Origin: Planctomycetota bacterium
Lineage (GTDB): Bacteria; Planctomycetota; Planctomycetia; Planctomycetales; Planctomycetaceae
DNA length: 32,286 nt
Reading direction: 5' to 3'
NCBI GenBank assembly: GCA_027618475.1
Contig: JAQCEJ010000059.1
Coordinates: 1 to 32,286 of the forward strand
The translations under genes were made by a program, and so were the position numbers. Positions 1 through 6,492 of this stretch are shown in pieces; position 1 is the first letter of the stretch; each line of letters opens with the position of its first letter. A model generated the notes under the pieces. It was not told the DNA's origin and did not search any database. It was given only the letters and a program-made list of their open reading frames with translations.

Positions 1-188
1 CCGGCGGTATGGTGCTCGGTGAGACGTCGGACGACGGTGGCGTCGTGACCGACAGCGAATACTTCAGCGACGATCTCGCCGCCACGATCTACTACAAACT
101 CGGCCTGCCGTTAGACCTGATGGTAACCGCCCCCGACGGTCGCCCGATCCGCTTGATCGAAGGCCGCGTGATCGACGAATGGGTGTAA
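1..188 (+). CDS. DUF1501-family protein, C-terminal fragment (5' end outside window)
   Basis: The reading frame is open from the window edge, with the first full codon at base 3, to a TAA at 186-188, giving the last 61 residues. The fragment has a 'GETSDDGG' segment, then 'DDLAATIYYKLGL', then 'DGRPIRLIEG'. This order resembles the C-terminus of DUF1501 proteins, which are sulfatase/alkaline-phosphatase-fold proteins very common in planctomycetes and often exported. The catalytic part lies outside the window, so no activity can be judged. The gene converges on the feoA-like gene with only 12 bp between the two stops. The family call rests on remembered similarity of a short tail. Confidence 0.7.
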   Translation, partial: GGMVLGETSDDGGVVTDSEYFSDDLAATIYYKLGLPLDLMVTAPDGRPIRLIEGRVIDEWV

Positions 189-200
189 GCCGCTTGTCGG

Positions 201-449
201 TTAAGTCGATCGCTTGATCTCGACCCGTCTGGCTTCGGTCGAACGTAACGACACGTGATACCCGCGAATTTCATATTCCAGCGGATCGCCCAACGGAGCT
301 TTGCCGATCAAGGCGATCGGTTCGTCGTCGGTCAGCCCCATTTCCATCAGGCGAATGGCGACGGCGTCGTCACCGAGAACCTGCACGATCATCGCTGTTT
401 CACCAACTCGCAGTTGATCGAGTGTCAGCGGCCCCGGCGTGTTAGACAT
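201..449 (-). CDS. feoA: FeoA-family small protein (copy 1)
   Basis: An 82-residue protein covering one whole FeoA/SH3-like domain. It opens with 'LTLDQLRVGE', followed by the 'RLMEMGL' helix and the 'APLGDPLEYEIRGYHVSLR' strand pair, all typical of FeoA. FeoA is a cytosolic partner of the ferrous-iron transporter FeoB. The ATG at 447-449 has an AAGGGA about 12 nt upstream, which is rather far. It lies 39 bp downstream of a second FeoA-like gene on the same strand, so the two are probably co-transcribed. No feoB lies in the window; the neighbour beyond the stop is an unrelated convergent gene. The role in iron uptake is inferred from the family. Confidence 0.88.
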   Translation of the reverse strand: MSNTPGPLTLDQLRVGETAMIVQVLGDDAVAIRLMEMGLTDDEPIALIGKAPLGDPLEYEIRGYHVSLRSTEARRVEIKRST

Positions 450-488
450 GAGTTACGCTTATCCCTTCCAATCATTGATCATTCGACG

Positions 489-743
489 TCATTCCGAAGA
501 GACCTCGATCAGCACAATCGCCGAATCGTCTCCGCGATAGCTCAACCGGTGATCACCCACGGCGACGATGCAGGGTTTACCGGTCGAGACCATGCGAATT
601 CGCACCCCTTCGCGTAATCCGATTTCTTTTAACCGCAGCACCGATTCGGGGAGGCCGTCGATGTCGTGGACTTCGCCGACTTCTCCCTGACGCATCAGTT
701 CCAGCGGTACGATCCGATTCAAGTGACACAAACCTTTCGGCAC
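489..743 (-). CDS. FeoA-family small protein (copy 2, divergent)
   Basis: An 84-residue protein with a FeoA-like plan: 'PLELMRQGEVGEV', 'RLKEIGLREGVRIRMV', then 'KPCIVAVGDHRLSYRG'. It lacks the 'APLGDP' turn of the neighbouring copy and has 'GKPCIV' instead, so it belongs to a different FeoA subgroup. The start used is GTG at 741-743. The frame is open about 95 bases further upstream but I find no ATG there, and the next ATG would cut off the first strand. No clear ribosome-binding site is visible. It is the first gene of a two-gene unit with the canonical feoA. FeoB is absent here. Confidence 0.75.
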   Translation of the reverse strand: MPKGLCHLNRIVPLELMRQGEVGEVHDIDGLPESVLRLKEIGLREGVRIRMVSTGKPCIVAVGDHRLSYRGDDSAIVLIEVSSE

Positions 744-992
744 GATAACCGGCGTGGCGGTTTTTTCCGGGGCGACACGATTCGCAAGAACCTGAATTGT
801 AGCCGCGTGGCGTCGGTCGAAACAATGCGAGGGCTTTTAATTTCTTTCGGGGCTGTTACCATGATCGAGCGGCATTATTTCTACTGACAAGCCGTTTCAT
901 AACCCTCTGGACAACGGTTTTTTAGGACATTTTGTACGCATATGCTGTCGCCAACCGGATTATGAAATCAGTTCTACGATCGAGGATCAGGC

Positions 993-1732
993 ATGTTTCC
1001 CATTCGCGATACGATACCGAGTCGACATCAGCCGGTCGCGATGGGGAGTCTGATCTTCGCCAACGCGCTGATTTTTTTTCTCGAACTGCAACTCCCCCAA
1101 GATGCTATTGAAGAGTTCTTCAAGACCTTCGGTGTCGTGCCGGCGTTGATCACACAACCCGGGCTGCGTCCTCCCGGTGTCGGAAACGAAGTGTATGGAA
1201 CGCTGTTCACCAGCATGTTTCTTCACGGCGGCTGGCTGCACCTGATTTCGAATATGTGGATTTTCTACATCTTCGGCGACAACGTCGAAGACCGCATGGG
1301 CATCGTTCGGTTTCTCGCCTTCTATCTGCTGTGCGGTGTCGTTTCGGCGCTGGTGCATATCGCGACGAATGTGCTTCGACGTTACCGACCGTCGGCGCGT
1401 CGGGGGCCATCGCCGGCGTCATGGGAGCCTACCTGTTGATGTACCCCCGCGCCCGCGTCGTCACACTGATACTGATCGTCTTCTACCCGCTGTTTGTCGA
1501 ACTACCGGCGGTGACGTATCTGGGAATCTGGTTTCTGATGCAGCTCTTCAGCGGCACCGCAGAACTTGGCGTCGCCGAGGCGTCGAGCGGGGTCGCCTTC
1601 TGGGCGCACATCGGCGGCTTTCTGTGCGGCATGCTGACCTACCGCTGGTTCCTGCTCCCCCCGACCAAAGACTCGTGGCCGGTCCGCAGACCGCGTGAGG
1701 TGATTTTGATCGATCGCGGCGAACGATTGTGA
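993..1732 (+). pseudogene. Rhomboid-family intramembrane serine protease, broken by a frameshift
   Basis: The N-terminal half (from ATG 993, GAGG about 10 nt upstream) reads through '[12 protein letters not shown]' and several membrane segments up to 'HIATN' at 1356-1370. The rest continues only in another frame with '[20 protein letters not shown]', including the catalytic Ser in GASG, and ends with 'AHIGG', which carries the catalytic His, before a TGA at 1730-1732. Joined, they make about 245 residues and a complete rhomboid. The join needs one base added near 1371. Without it the first frame ends at about 1439, before the catalytic Ser reads correctly. This is either a true frameshift mutation or a sequencing error. 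I see no slippery sequence suggesting programmed shifting. Confidence 0.8.
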
Positions 1733-1753
1733 CGTGGACATATTGGGTGCCTT

Positions 1754-1801
1754 GTTCCCAAGCTCCGCTTGGGAACACAAGTCTTCGAAGCTCCTGCTTC
1801 G
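1754..1801. repeat. REP-like double palindrome
   Basis: Two adjacent perfect hairpins sit just after the rhomboid stop. The first is GTTCCCAAGC (1754-1763), TCC loop, GCTTGGGAAC (1767-1776). The second is CGAAGC (1786-1791), TCCT loop, GCTTCG (1796-1801). Both carry an 'AAGCTCC..GCTT' style tip. Sequences of this kind recur between genes in planctomycetes and cyanobacteria, as far as I recall. It may also act as a terminator or mRNA 3'-end stabiliser for the rhomboid gene. Only one copy is in this window. Confidence 0.6.
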
Positions 1802-2007
1802 TCGATCGCTGACGCCATCCCGTATGCCTAAGAAGGTCTCTCATTCATCGCGTCCGCAGATTTCTTATAAATGCCGATCTCCGAAAGGGGAGGATAGCCA
1901 CGGCACACAAGGGCTTCATAGCAGAGTGAGAATTGAGCGCAGAAGACCAGAACCACCGTCAACAAAAACAGGGCATCGCACAACGTTGGTCGTATTTTCA
2001 TAATCAC

Positions 2008-3051
2008 TCACCCCGTCACCACCCCCTGGCAACTCGACCCCGCTCCTGCGGTGCAGCCGAAGCAGTGTCGGCCGGTGACGATCTTGCGGTGCGACAGCGA
2101 TTCGAGATCGGCATCGAAAATCGTTCGCGGCTGAGACGGTTCGACTCCCAGTTCGAGCATCTGATTGAAATCGCAGTCGTACAAGTTTCCGTTCCAATCG
2201 ACCGATAACGTGTTGCGGCACATCACTCCGCTGACGGCGGCCGGGTTGAAGGCGTCGACCAGTTTTTGCATATACGTTTCGTAACGGCCGGTTTGCAACA
2301 GGTCATCGAGAAAACGGCTGATCGGCAGGTTCGTGATCGTATACAGGCGGTTGAAGACCACGCCGTAACGTTCACCGAGTTCGCGGTGATAGTCTTCGTC
2401 GAGTTTCTCTTGCGGCGGCGGCAACGAAATTCCCTGCGGGTTGAAGACGAGATTCAGCACTAGCCCGCTCTCTGGTTTTCCGTAACCGAGGTCGTTCAGC
2501 CGTTTGATCGCGGCGATCGATTTGGCGAAGACGCCGTCCCCGCGCTGACGGTCGGTGTTTTCTTCGAGATAGCAGGGGAGTGACGCGACGATTTCGACGC
2601 GATGCCCGGCAAGAAACTCGGCGAGATCGTCGTAGCCGTTGGCGAGCAGGATCGTCAGATTGCAGCGGTCGATGACATGCCGGTCGAGTTTTTTGATTTC
2701 ATCGATAAACCAACAGAAATGCGGGTTCATCTCCGGGGCTCCGCCGGTGATGTCGACGACCGGAGTCTCGGAGGCCGCAAGCAGATCGAGACAGGCTTGC
2801 ATCGTCTCGCGGGTCATGATCTCCCGCCGGTCGGGGCCGGCGTCGACGTGACAATGCCGGCATGTCTGATTGCACAACTTGCCGACGTTGACCTGCAGAA
2901 TCTCGATCCGGTCGGATTGCAGCACAGGAAGGCCGTGCGCGGCGAGCTGTTCTCCAAAGCGTGGGAGGGGCTGATCTCCTTCGAGAATCTGCACCTGCCG
3001 ACGGGCTTCGGAAAGCGGGTGATGCTGACGGAGTAACGTGAGCACGGTCAT
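2008..3051 (-). CDS. arsS: Arsenosugar biosynthesis radical SAM protein ArsS
   Basis: A 347-residue radical-SAM enzyme. The cluster-binding motif is 'CNQTCRHCHVDAGP' (CxxxCxxC) near residue 59, followed by the 'DITGGAPEMNPHF' loop. The C-terminus has 'MCRNTLSVDWNGNLYDCDFN' and 'CFGCTAGAGSSCQG', cysteine signatures of the ArsS/SPASM-like branch that probably hold an auxiliary iron-sulfur cluster. ArsS is known to join a 5'-deoxyadenosyl group to dimethylarsenic species, the committed step towards arsenosugars. The ATG is preceded by AGGAA at good spacing. It is transcribed divergently from a glycosyltransferase fusion gene and arsM, which strongly supports the pathway assignment. Confidence 0.93.
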   Translation of the reverse strand: MTVLTLLRQHHPLSEARRQVQILEGDQPLPRFGEQLAAHGLPVLQSDRIEILQVNVGKLCNQTCRHCHVDAGPDRREIMTRETMQACLDLLAASETPVVDITGGAPEMNPHFCWFIDEIKKLDRHVIDRCNLTILLANGYDDLAEFLAGHRVEIVASLPCYLEENTDRQRGDGVFAKSIAAIKRLNDLGYGKPESGLVLNLVFNPQGISLPPPQEKLDEDYHRELGERYGVVFNRLYTITNLPISRFLDDLLQTGRYETYMQKLVDAFNPAAVSGVMCRNTLSVDWNGNLYDCDFNQMLELGVEPSQPRTIFDADLESLSHRKIVTGRHCFGCTAGAGSSCQGVVTG

Positions 3052-3148
3052 GCAAAGTTCCTGTCACGACGGTGTGAAATAGGCGTTCAAGACGAGATCC
3101 CCACCCCGTCGCTTTGACAGATGGCGATCTCCCTTTCATCATAGAATA

Positions 3149-3186
3149 GTCGTTACGACGATTCAGTTATACATCATCCGTTTGAT
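3149..3186. promoter_or_regulatory. Candidate operators in the arsS / glycosyltransferase divergent region
   Basis: The 157-bp gap between the divergent arsS and glycosyltransferase genes holds a palindrome, GTCGT-T-ACGAC (3149-3159), and a spaced dyad, ATCA-6 nt-TGAT (3173-3176 and 3183-3186). Either could bind a repressor of the ArsR type, but no ArsR gene is in the window and the dyads are short. The call is an inference from position and symmetry. Confidence 0.3.
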
Positions 3187-3208
3187 ATTCTCATAGTCGG
3201 CCAATGAT

Positions 3209-4642
3209 TTGAACGTTGCACCGTCGGCACACATCGAGGACGAACCTCCCCCGTTTGCGAAAATGTCGGTCGTTATTCCGGTCGGACCGGATGAAACGGG
3301 CTGGCGTCGACTGCTGATGCAGATCGAGAGTTGGGATTTTGTACCTGAAGTCATCGTCGTGTTTGCGGAGGGAGACGAAGCGAACGCTCGCGGTTTTCCC
3401 AATTCGCGGCACCTCCGCCACATCTCGTCGCCGCGGGGACGGGCGTTGCAGTTGAATGCCGGAGCGCACGTGGCGTCGCATGCGCTGCTGTGGTTTTTGC
3501 ATGCCGACTCGCAGGTTGATGCGAACGCCTCCCGCGCGATGCGGAACGCCGTACAACGGCAGCCGGACGCGATGTATTTTCTCGATCTTGCCTTTTCGGA
3601 CGACGGTCCACCTCTGATGAAACTCAACGCCTGGGGAGCGAAGATGCGTTCGCGCTGTCTGGGGATGCCGTTCGGCGATCAGGGGTTGTGCCTCTCGCAG
3701 CGGGTCTTCACCCACCTCGGCGGGTACGACACGTCGGCGAAATACGGTGAAGATCATCTGCTCGTCTGGGAGGCGAATCGGCAGAGAGTTCCCGTGAAAC
3801 GGGTCGCGGGAACGATCGTTACCAGTTCCCGCAAGTACGCCGAACAGGGCTGGTTGCGAACGACCTGTCGGCATTTCATCGGGACATGGAAGCAGGCCCT
3901 TCCCGCCTGGATCAAAACGTGGAGATCGGGACGAAAAATCGTAAACGACGATTCGGTGGCGGTCGTCGTTTTCGTAAAAACACCGGGACTCTCCCCCGTC
4001 AAGACGCGACTGGCGGCGGAGATCGGCACCGATGACGCCGAACGGTGTTATCGCCTGTCGGTTCACGCCGTCGAAGCCGTTGTGCAAGAAACACGAGAAA
4101 CGTCGAGGGGGAGGGTGGTCCCTTATTGGGCGGTCGCCGAGCCGGCCGGAATGACCGACCCGCTATGGAAGAACTTCGATCGCCTCGTTCAGCCGGTCGG
4201 CGGATTGGGCGAACGTCTCGCCGGTGTTTACAGTCAATTGGCAGCCCGGCATCGTGGCGTCATCTTTCTGGGGGCCGATGCCCCGCAACTGACACCGGAG
4301 GTGTTGAACGATGCGATCGCCCGGTTGAACGCCGGGTTTCCGTTCGTCATCGGCCCGGCGACAGATGGAGGCTTCTATCTTTTCGGCGGCTCGATCCCGC
4401 TTCCCGACACGCTCTGGACGAGCGTCGAATACAGTTGCGAACGAACGTGCGAGCAACTTTGTCGAAATCTGACAGAGCGCGGACCGATCGTGACCCTTGC
4501 GCCGCTGCGCGACATCGATCAACGGGCCGATCTCGATGCCGTCGTCGCAGAAATCAACGCCGCCAACCCTCAACCGGGGGGAGTCTGGTTAAGCGAGCAG
4601 AAAGAGTTCGGTAACGCCTTCAGGTCGAGGGGGAAAAACTGA
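3209..4642 (+). CDS. Fused arsenosugar glycosyltransferase (TIGR04283-like + TIGR04282-like)
   Basis: One 477-residue protein carries two enzymes that I know as separate arsenosugar-associated families. Residues about 19-245 are a GT-A transferase of the TIGR04283 kind: 'SVVIP', 'GRALQLNAGAHVA', 'FLHADS', 'PFGDQGL' and 'HLGGYD'. Residues about 250-465 are a TIGR04282/DUF2064 transferase: 'VVVFVKTPGLSPVKTRLA', 'IFLGADAPQLTP' and 'GPATDGGFYLFGG'. They plausibly attach the sugar or aglycone parts of the arsenosugar, but the exact reactions are not known to me. The start is uncertain: TTG at 3209 is the first in frame after a stop, while ATG at 3263 begins right at the first domain. Neither has a good ribosome-binding site. 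arsM follows 92 bp downstream. Confidence 0.85.
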   Translation: MNVAPSAHIEDEPPPFAKMSVVIPVGPDETGWRRLLMQIESWDFVPEVIVVFAEGDEANARGFPNSRHLRHISSPRGRALQLNAGAHVASHALLWFLHADSQVDANASRAMRNAVQRQPDAMYFLDLAFSDDGPPLMKLNAWGAKMRSRCLGMPFGDQGLCLSQRVFTHLGGYDTSAKYGEDHLLVWEANRQRVPVKRVAGTIVTSSRKYAEQGWLRTTCRHFIGTWKQALPAWIKTWRSGRKIVNDDSVAVVVFVKTPGLSPVKTRLAAEIGTDDAERCYRLSVHAVEAVVQETRETSRGRVVPYWAVAEPAGMTDPLWKNFDRLVQPVGGLGERLAGVYSQLAARHRGVIFLGADAPQLTPEVLNDAIARLNAGFPFVIGPATDGGFYLFGGSIPLPDTLWTSVEYSCERTCEQLCRNLTERGPIVTLAPLRDIDQRADLDAVVAEINAANPQPGGVWLSEQKEFGNAFRSRGKN

Positions 4643-4676
4643 GCCGATCTGCACAGCATGTCGGTTCCCAATCGGC
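4643..4676 (+). other. Hairpin between glycosyltransferase fusion and arsM
   Basis: GCCGAT (4643-4648) and ATCGGC (4671-4676) form a six-base stem around a 22-nt loop, starting right after the glycosyltransferase stop. There is no U-tract, so a terminator is not supported. It could mark a processing site or a regulatory pause before arsM. Weak evidence. Confidence 0.25.
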
Positions 4677-4734
4677 AAGGAGTCGATATACTCAAGGAAA
4701 CCATAACGCGAGATATCCACCGAGGAGTTTTGAT

Positions 4735-5925
4735 ATGACCGCAATTCAATCGGCATCGGCCGAATCGTCGGCGGGACTGAATGTCGAGCAGTCCGTACGC
4801 GAACGTTACAGTCAAGCCGCCGAGGCGCACGAACCGAGTTTATGTTGTGCCGTCGATTACGACGCCCGGTACCTCGAGGTCATTCCTCAGGAGATCATCG
4901 AACGCGATTACGGTTGCGGCGACCCGTCGAAACACATCGCGGCCGGCGAGACGGTTCTAGATCTTGGTTCGGGTGGCGGGAAAATCGGTTACATTGCCTC
5001 ACAAATCGTCGGCCCGAACGGCAAAGTGATCGGTGTCGATTGCAACGATACGATGCTCGCGCTCGCGAATAAGTACCGCGACGATGTCGGGCGAAAGATC
5101 GGCTGGCACAACGTCGAATTTCGCAAAGGAAAAATTCAGGATCTCGCTCTCGATCTTGATCTGGTCGATCGGTATCTCACCACGCACCCGATCGCCACGA
5201 GTCAAGACTGGCTGCAGGCACAGGAACATCTGCAACAGCTGCGCGAATCGAAGCCTCTGATCGCCGATTCGTCGATCGACGTGGTGATCTCGAATTGCGT
5301 TTTGAATCTGGTTCGCCAGGATGACCGCCGTCAACTCTTTGCCGAGATGCTGCGCGTGCTGAAGAACGGAGGGCGGGCCTGCATCAGCGACATCGTCAGC
5401 GACGAAGATGTTCCAGAACATTTACAGCGCGACGGCACGCTGTGGAGCGGCTGTCTCAGCGGCGCGTTTCGCGAAGACCGGTTTTTGCAGGCGTTCGAAG
5501 AGGCCGGTTTCTACGGCGTCGAAATCATCAGCCGACAGGAAGCACCGTGGTCGGTCATCGAGGGAATCGAATTTCGCAGCATGACGGTGCGGGCCTACAA
5601 AGGAAAAGAAGGGCCCTGCAAGGACCGCCATCAAGCCATGATTTACAAAGGCCCGTGGAAAACGGTCATCGACGACGACGGCCACCAACTGCATCGCGGA
5701 GAGCGGATGGCGGTCTGTGACAAGACCTATCAGATCTATTCGCGTCCGCCGTATCGAGACCAGTTCATTCCGATTCAACCGACGGTCGAAGTTCCGCCGG
5801 GGCAAGCGAGCGATTTTGACTGCCACAGCGGAGCCGTTCGCGCCGCACACGAAACGAAGTACAAGACACCGCCGCTGACACAACTCCCACTCGCCGATAG
5901 CTGCGGTCCTGAGGGATGCTGTTAA
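4735..5925 (+). CDS. arsM: Arsenite S-adenosylmethionine methyltransferase ArsM
   Basis: A 396-residue class I methyltransferase. It has the SAM-binding 'VLDLGSGGGK' at residues 74-83 and 'VIGVD' at 98-102. The cysteines expected to bind As(III) in ArsM are present: a CC pair at 37-38, C61 in 'YGCG', C188 in 'SNCVLNLV' and C240 in 'SGCLSGAF'. The C-terminal domain ends with 'CGPEGCC', a Cys-rich tail. ArsM methylates arsenite stepwise, supplying methylated arsenic to ArsS. A strong GAGGAG lies 7 nt before the ATG. Downstream of the glycosyltransferase fusion and near arsS, it most likely serves arsenosugar synthesis as well as detoxification. Confidence 0.93.
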   Translation: MTAIQSASAESSAGLNVEQSVRERYSQAAEAHEPSLCCAVDYDARYLEVIPQEIIERDYGCGDPSKHIAAGETVLDLGSGGGKIGYIASQIVGPNGKVIGVDCNDTMLALANKYRDDVGRKIGWHNVEFRKGKIQDLALDLDLVDRYLTTHPIATSQDWLQAQEHLQQLRESKPLIADSSIDVVISNCVLNLVRQDDRRQLFAEMLRVLKNGGRACISDIVSDEDVPEHLQRDGTLWSGCLSGAFREDRFLQAFEEAGFYGVEIISRQEAPWSVIEGIEFRSMTVRAYKGKEGPCKDRHQAMIYKGPWKTVIDDDGHQLHRGERMAVCDKTYQIYSRPPYRDQFIPIQPTVEVPPGQASDFDCHSGAVRAAHETKYKTPPLTQLPLADSCGPEGCC

Positions 5926-5931
5926 AATCGA

Positions 5932-5972
5932 TCGGCGAGATCGACTGTCGAGTGGACAGGAAATCTCGCCGA
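5932..5972. terminator. Bidirectional hairpin terminator between arsM and rplU
   Basis: A perfect ten-base stem, TCGGCGAGAT (5932-5941) with ATCTCGCCGA (5963-5972), encloses a second hairpin, CTGTC (5945-5949) with GACAG (5955-5959). Short T runs follow on both strands (TTTT at 5979-5982 on the plus side, and TTTT just beyond the stem on the minus side). It lies between two convergent genes, so it probably stops transcription from both. Confidence 0.65.
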
Positions 5973-5997
5973 GATGGATTTTCGAAACGGTGTGCGT

Positions 5998-6363
5998 CTA
6001 TGTCGCAGCGGCTTCTTCTGCTGGGGTGGTGACGACTTCCAGGCCGGGGACATTGATGGCCGTCACGCGGACTTGCGTATATTTCTGGCGGTGGCCGGTG
6101 TGCCGGCGGGAATTCTTGCGTCGGCGGAGCTTCTGGATTTCGAGCTTCTCCCCTTTGGCTTCGGGTTCGAGAACTTCAGCCTCGATGGTCGCCCCTTCGA
6201 TAATCGGGGTGCCGATGGCGCTCGAACCCCCCGCGTTGGCCAGCAGTACGCGATCGAATGTAATCTGATCACCCTTTTTCGCGGTCGCACGAAAATCGAT
6301 GGTGACCTGCTCACCCTGCTGGACGCGAATTTGCCGGCTGCCTTCTTCAATCACTGCAAACAT
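5998..6363 (-). CDS. rplU: 50S ribosomal protein bL21
   Basis: A 121-residue protein starting 'MFAVIEEGSRQIRVQQGE', with 'GDQITFDRVLL', 'GTPIIEGATIEAEVL' and the basic 'KLRRRKNSRRHTGHRQKYTQVRV' core of bL21, which binds 23S rRNA. It is longer than the roughly 103 residues of E. coli because of a C-terminal 'VINVPGLEVVTTPAEEAAAT'-like tail. An AAGG lies at good spacing before the ATG. It sits 129 bp downstream of the ribonuclease E/G gene on the same strand, a pairing seen in other bacteria. Its usual partner rpmA (bL27) is not downstream: the next gene is the convergent arsM. Confidence 0.95.
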   Translation of the reverse strand: MFAVIEEGSRQIRVQQGEQVTIDFRATAKKGDQITFDRVLLANAGGSSAIGTPIIEGATIEAEVLEPEAKGEKLEIQKLRRRKNSRRHTGHRQKYTQVRVTAINVPGLEVVTTPAEEAAAT

Positions 6364-6492
6364 GATTCAACCTTTTTGTCACCAGATTTTTGCAATTGTA
6401 CTGTTGTTTTTTATGTCGTCGCGCATCGCGTACGGGTCTTGGGCGGACCTCATCGATCGTGCGACCGGCGAGGGACCAAGGAGTGTAACGCA

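Noticed and set aside
4685-4720. GATAT..ATATC dyad upstream of arsM as an ArsR site
   Set aside because: The arms match only with a one-base insertion and the spacing is long; too weak to report as a feature.
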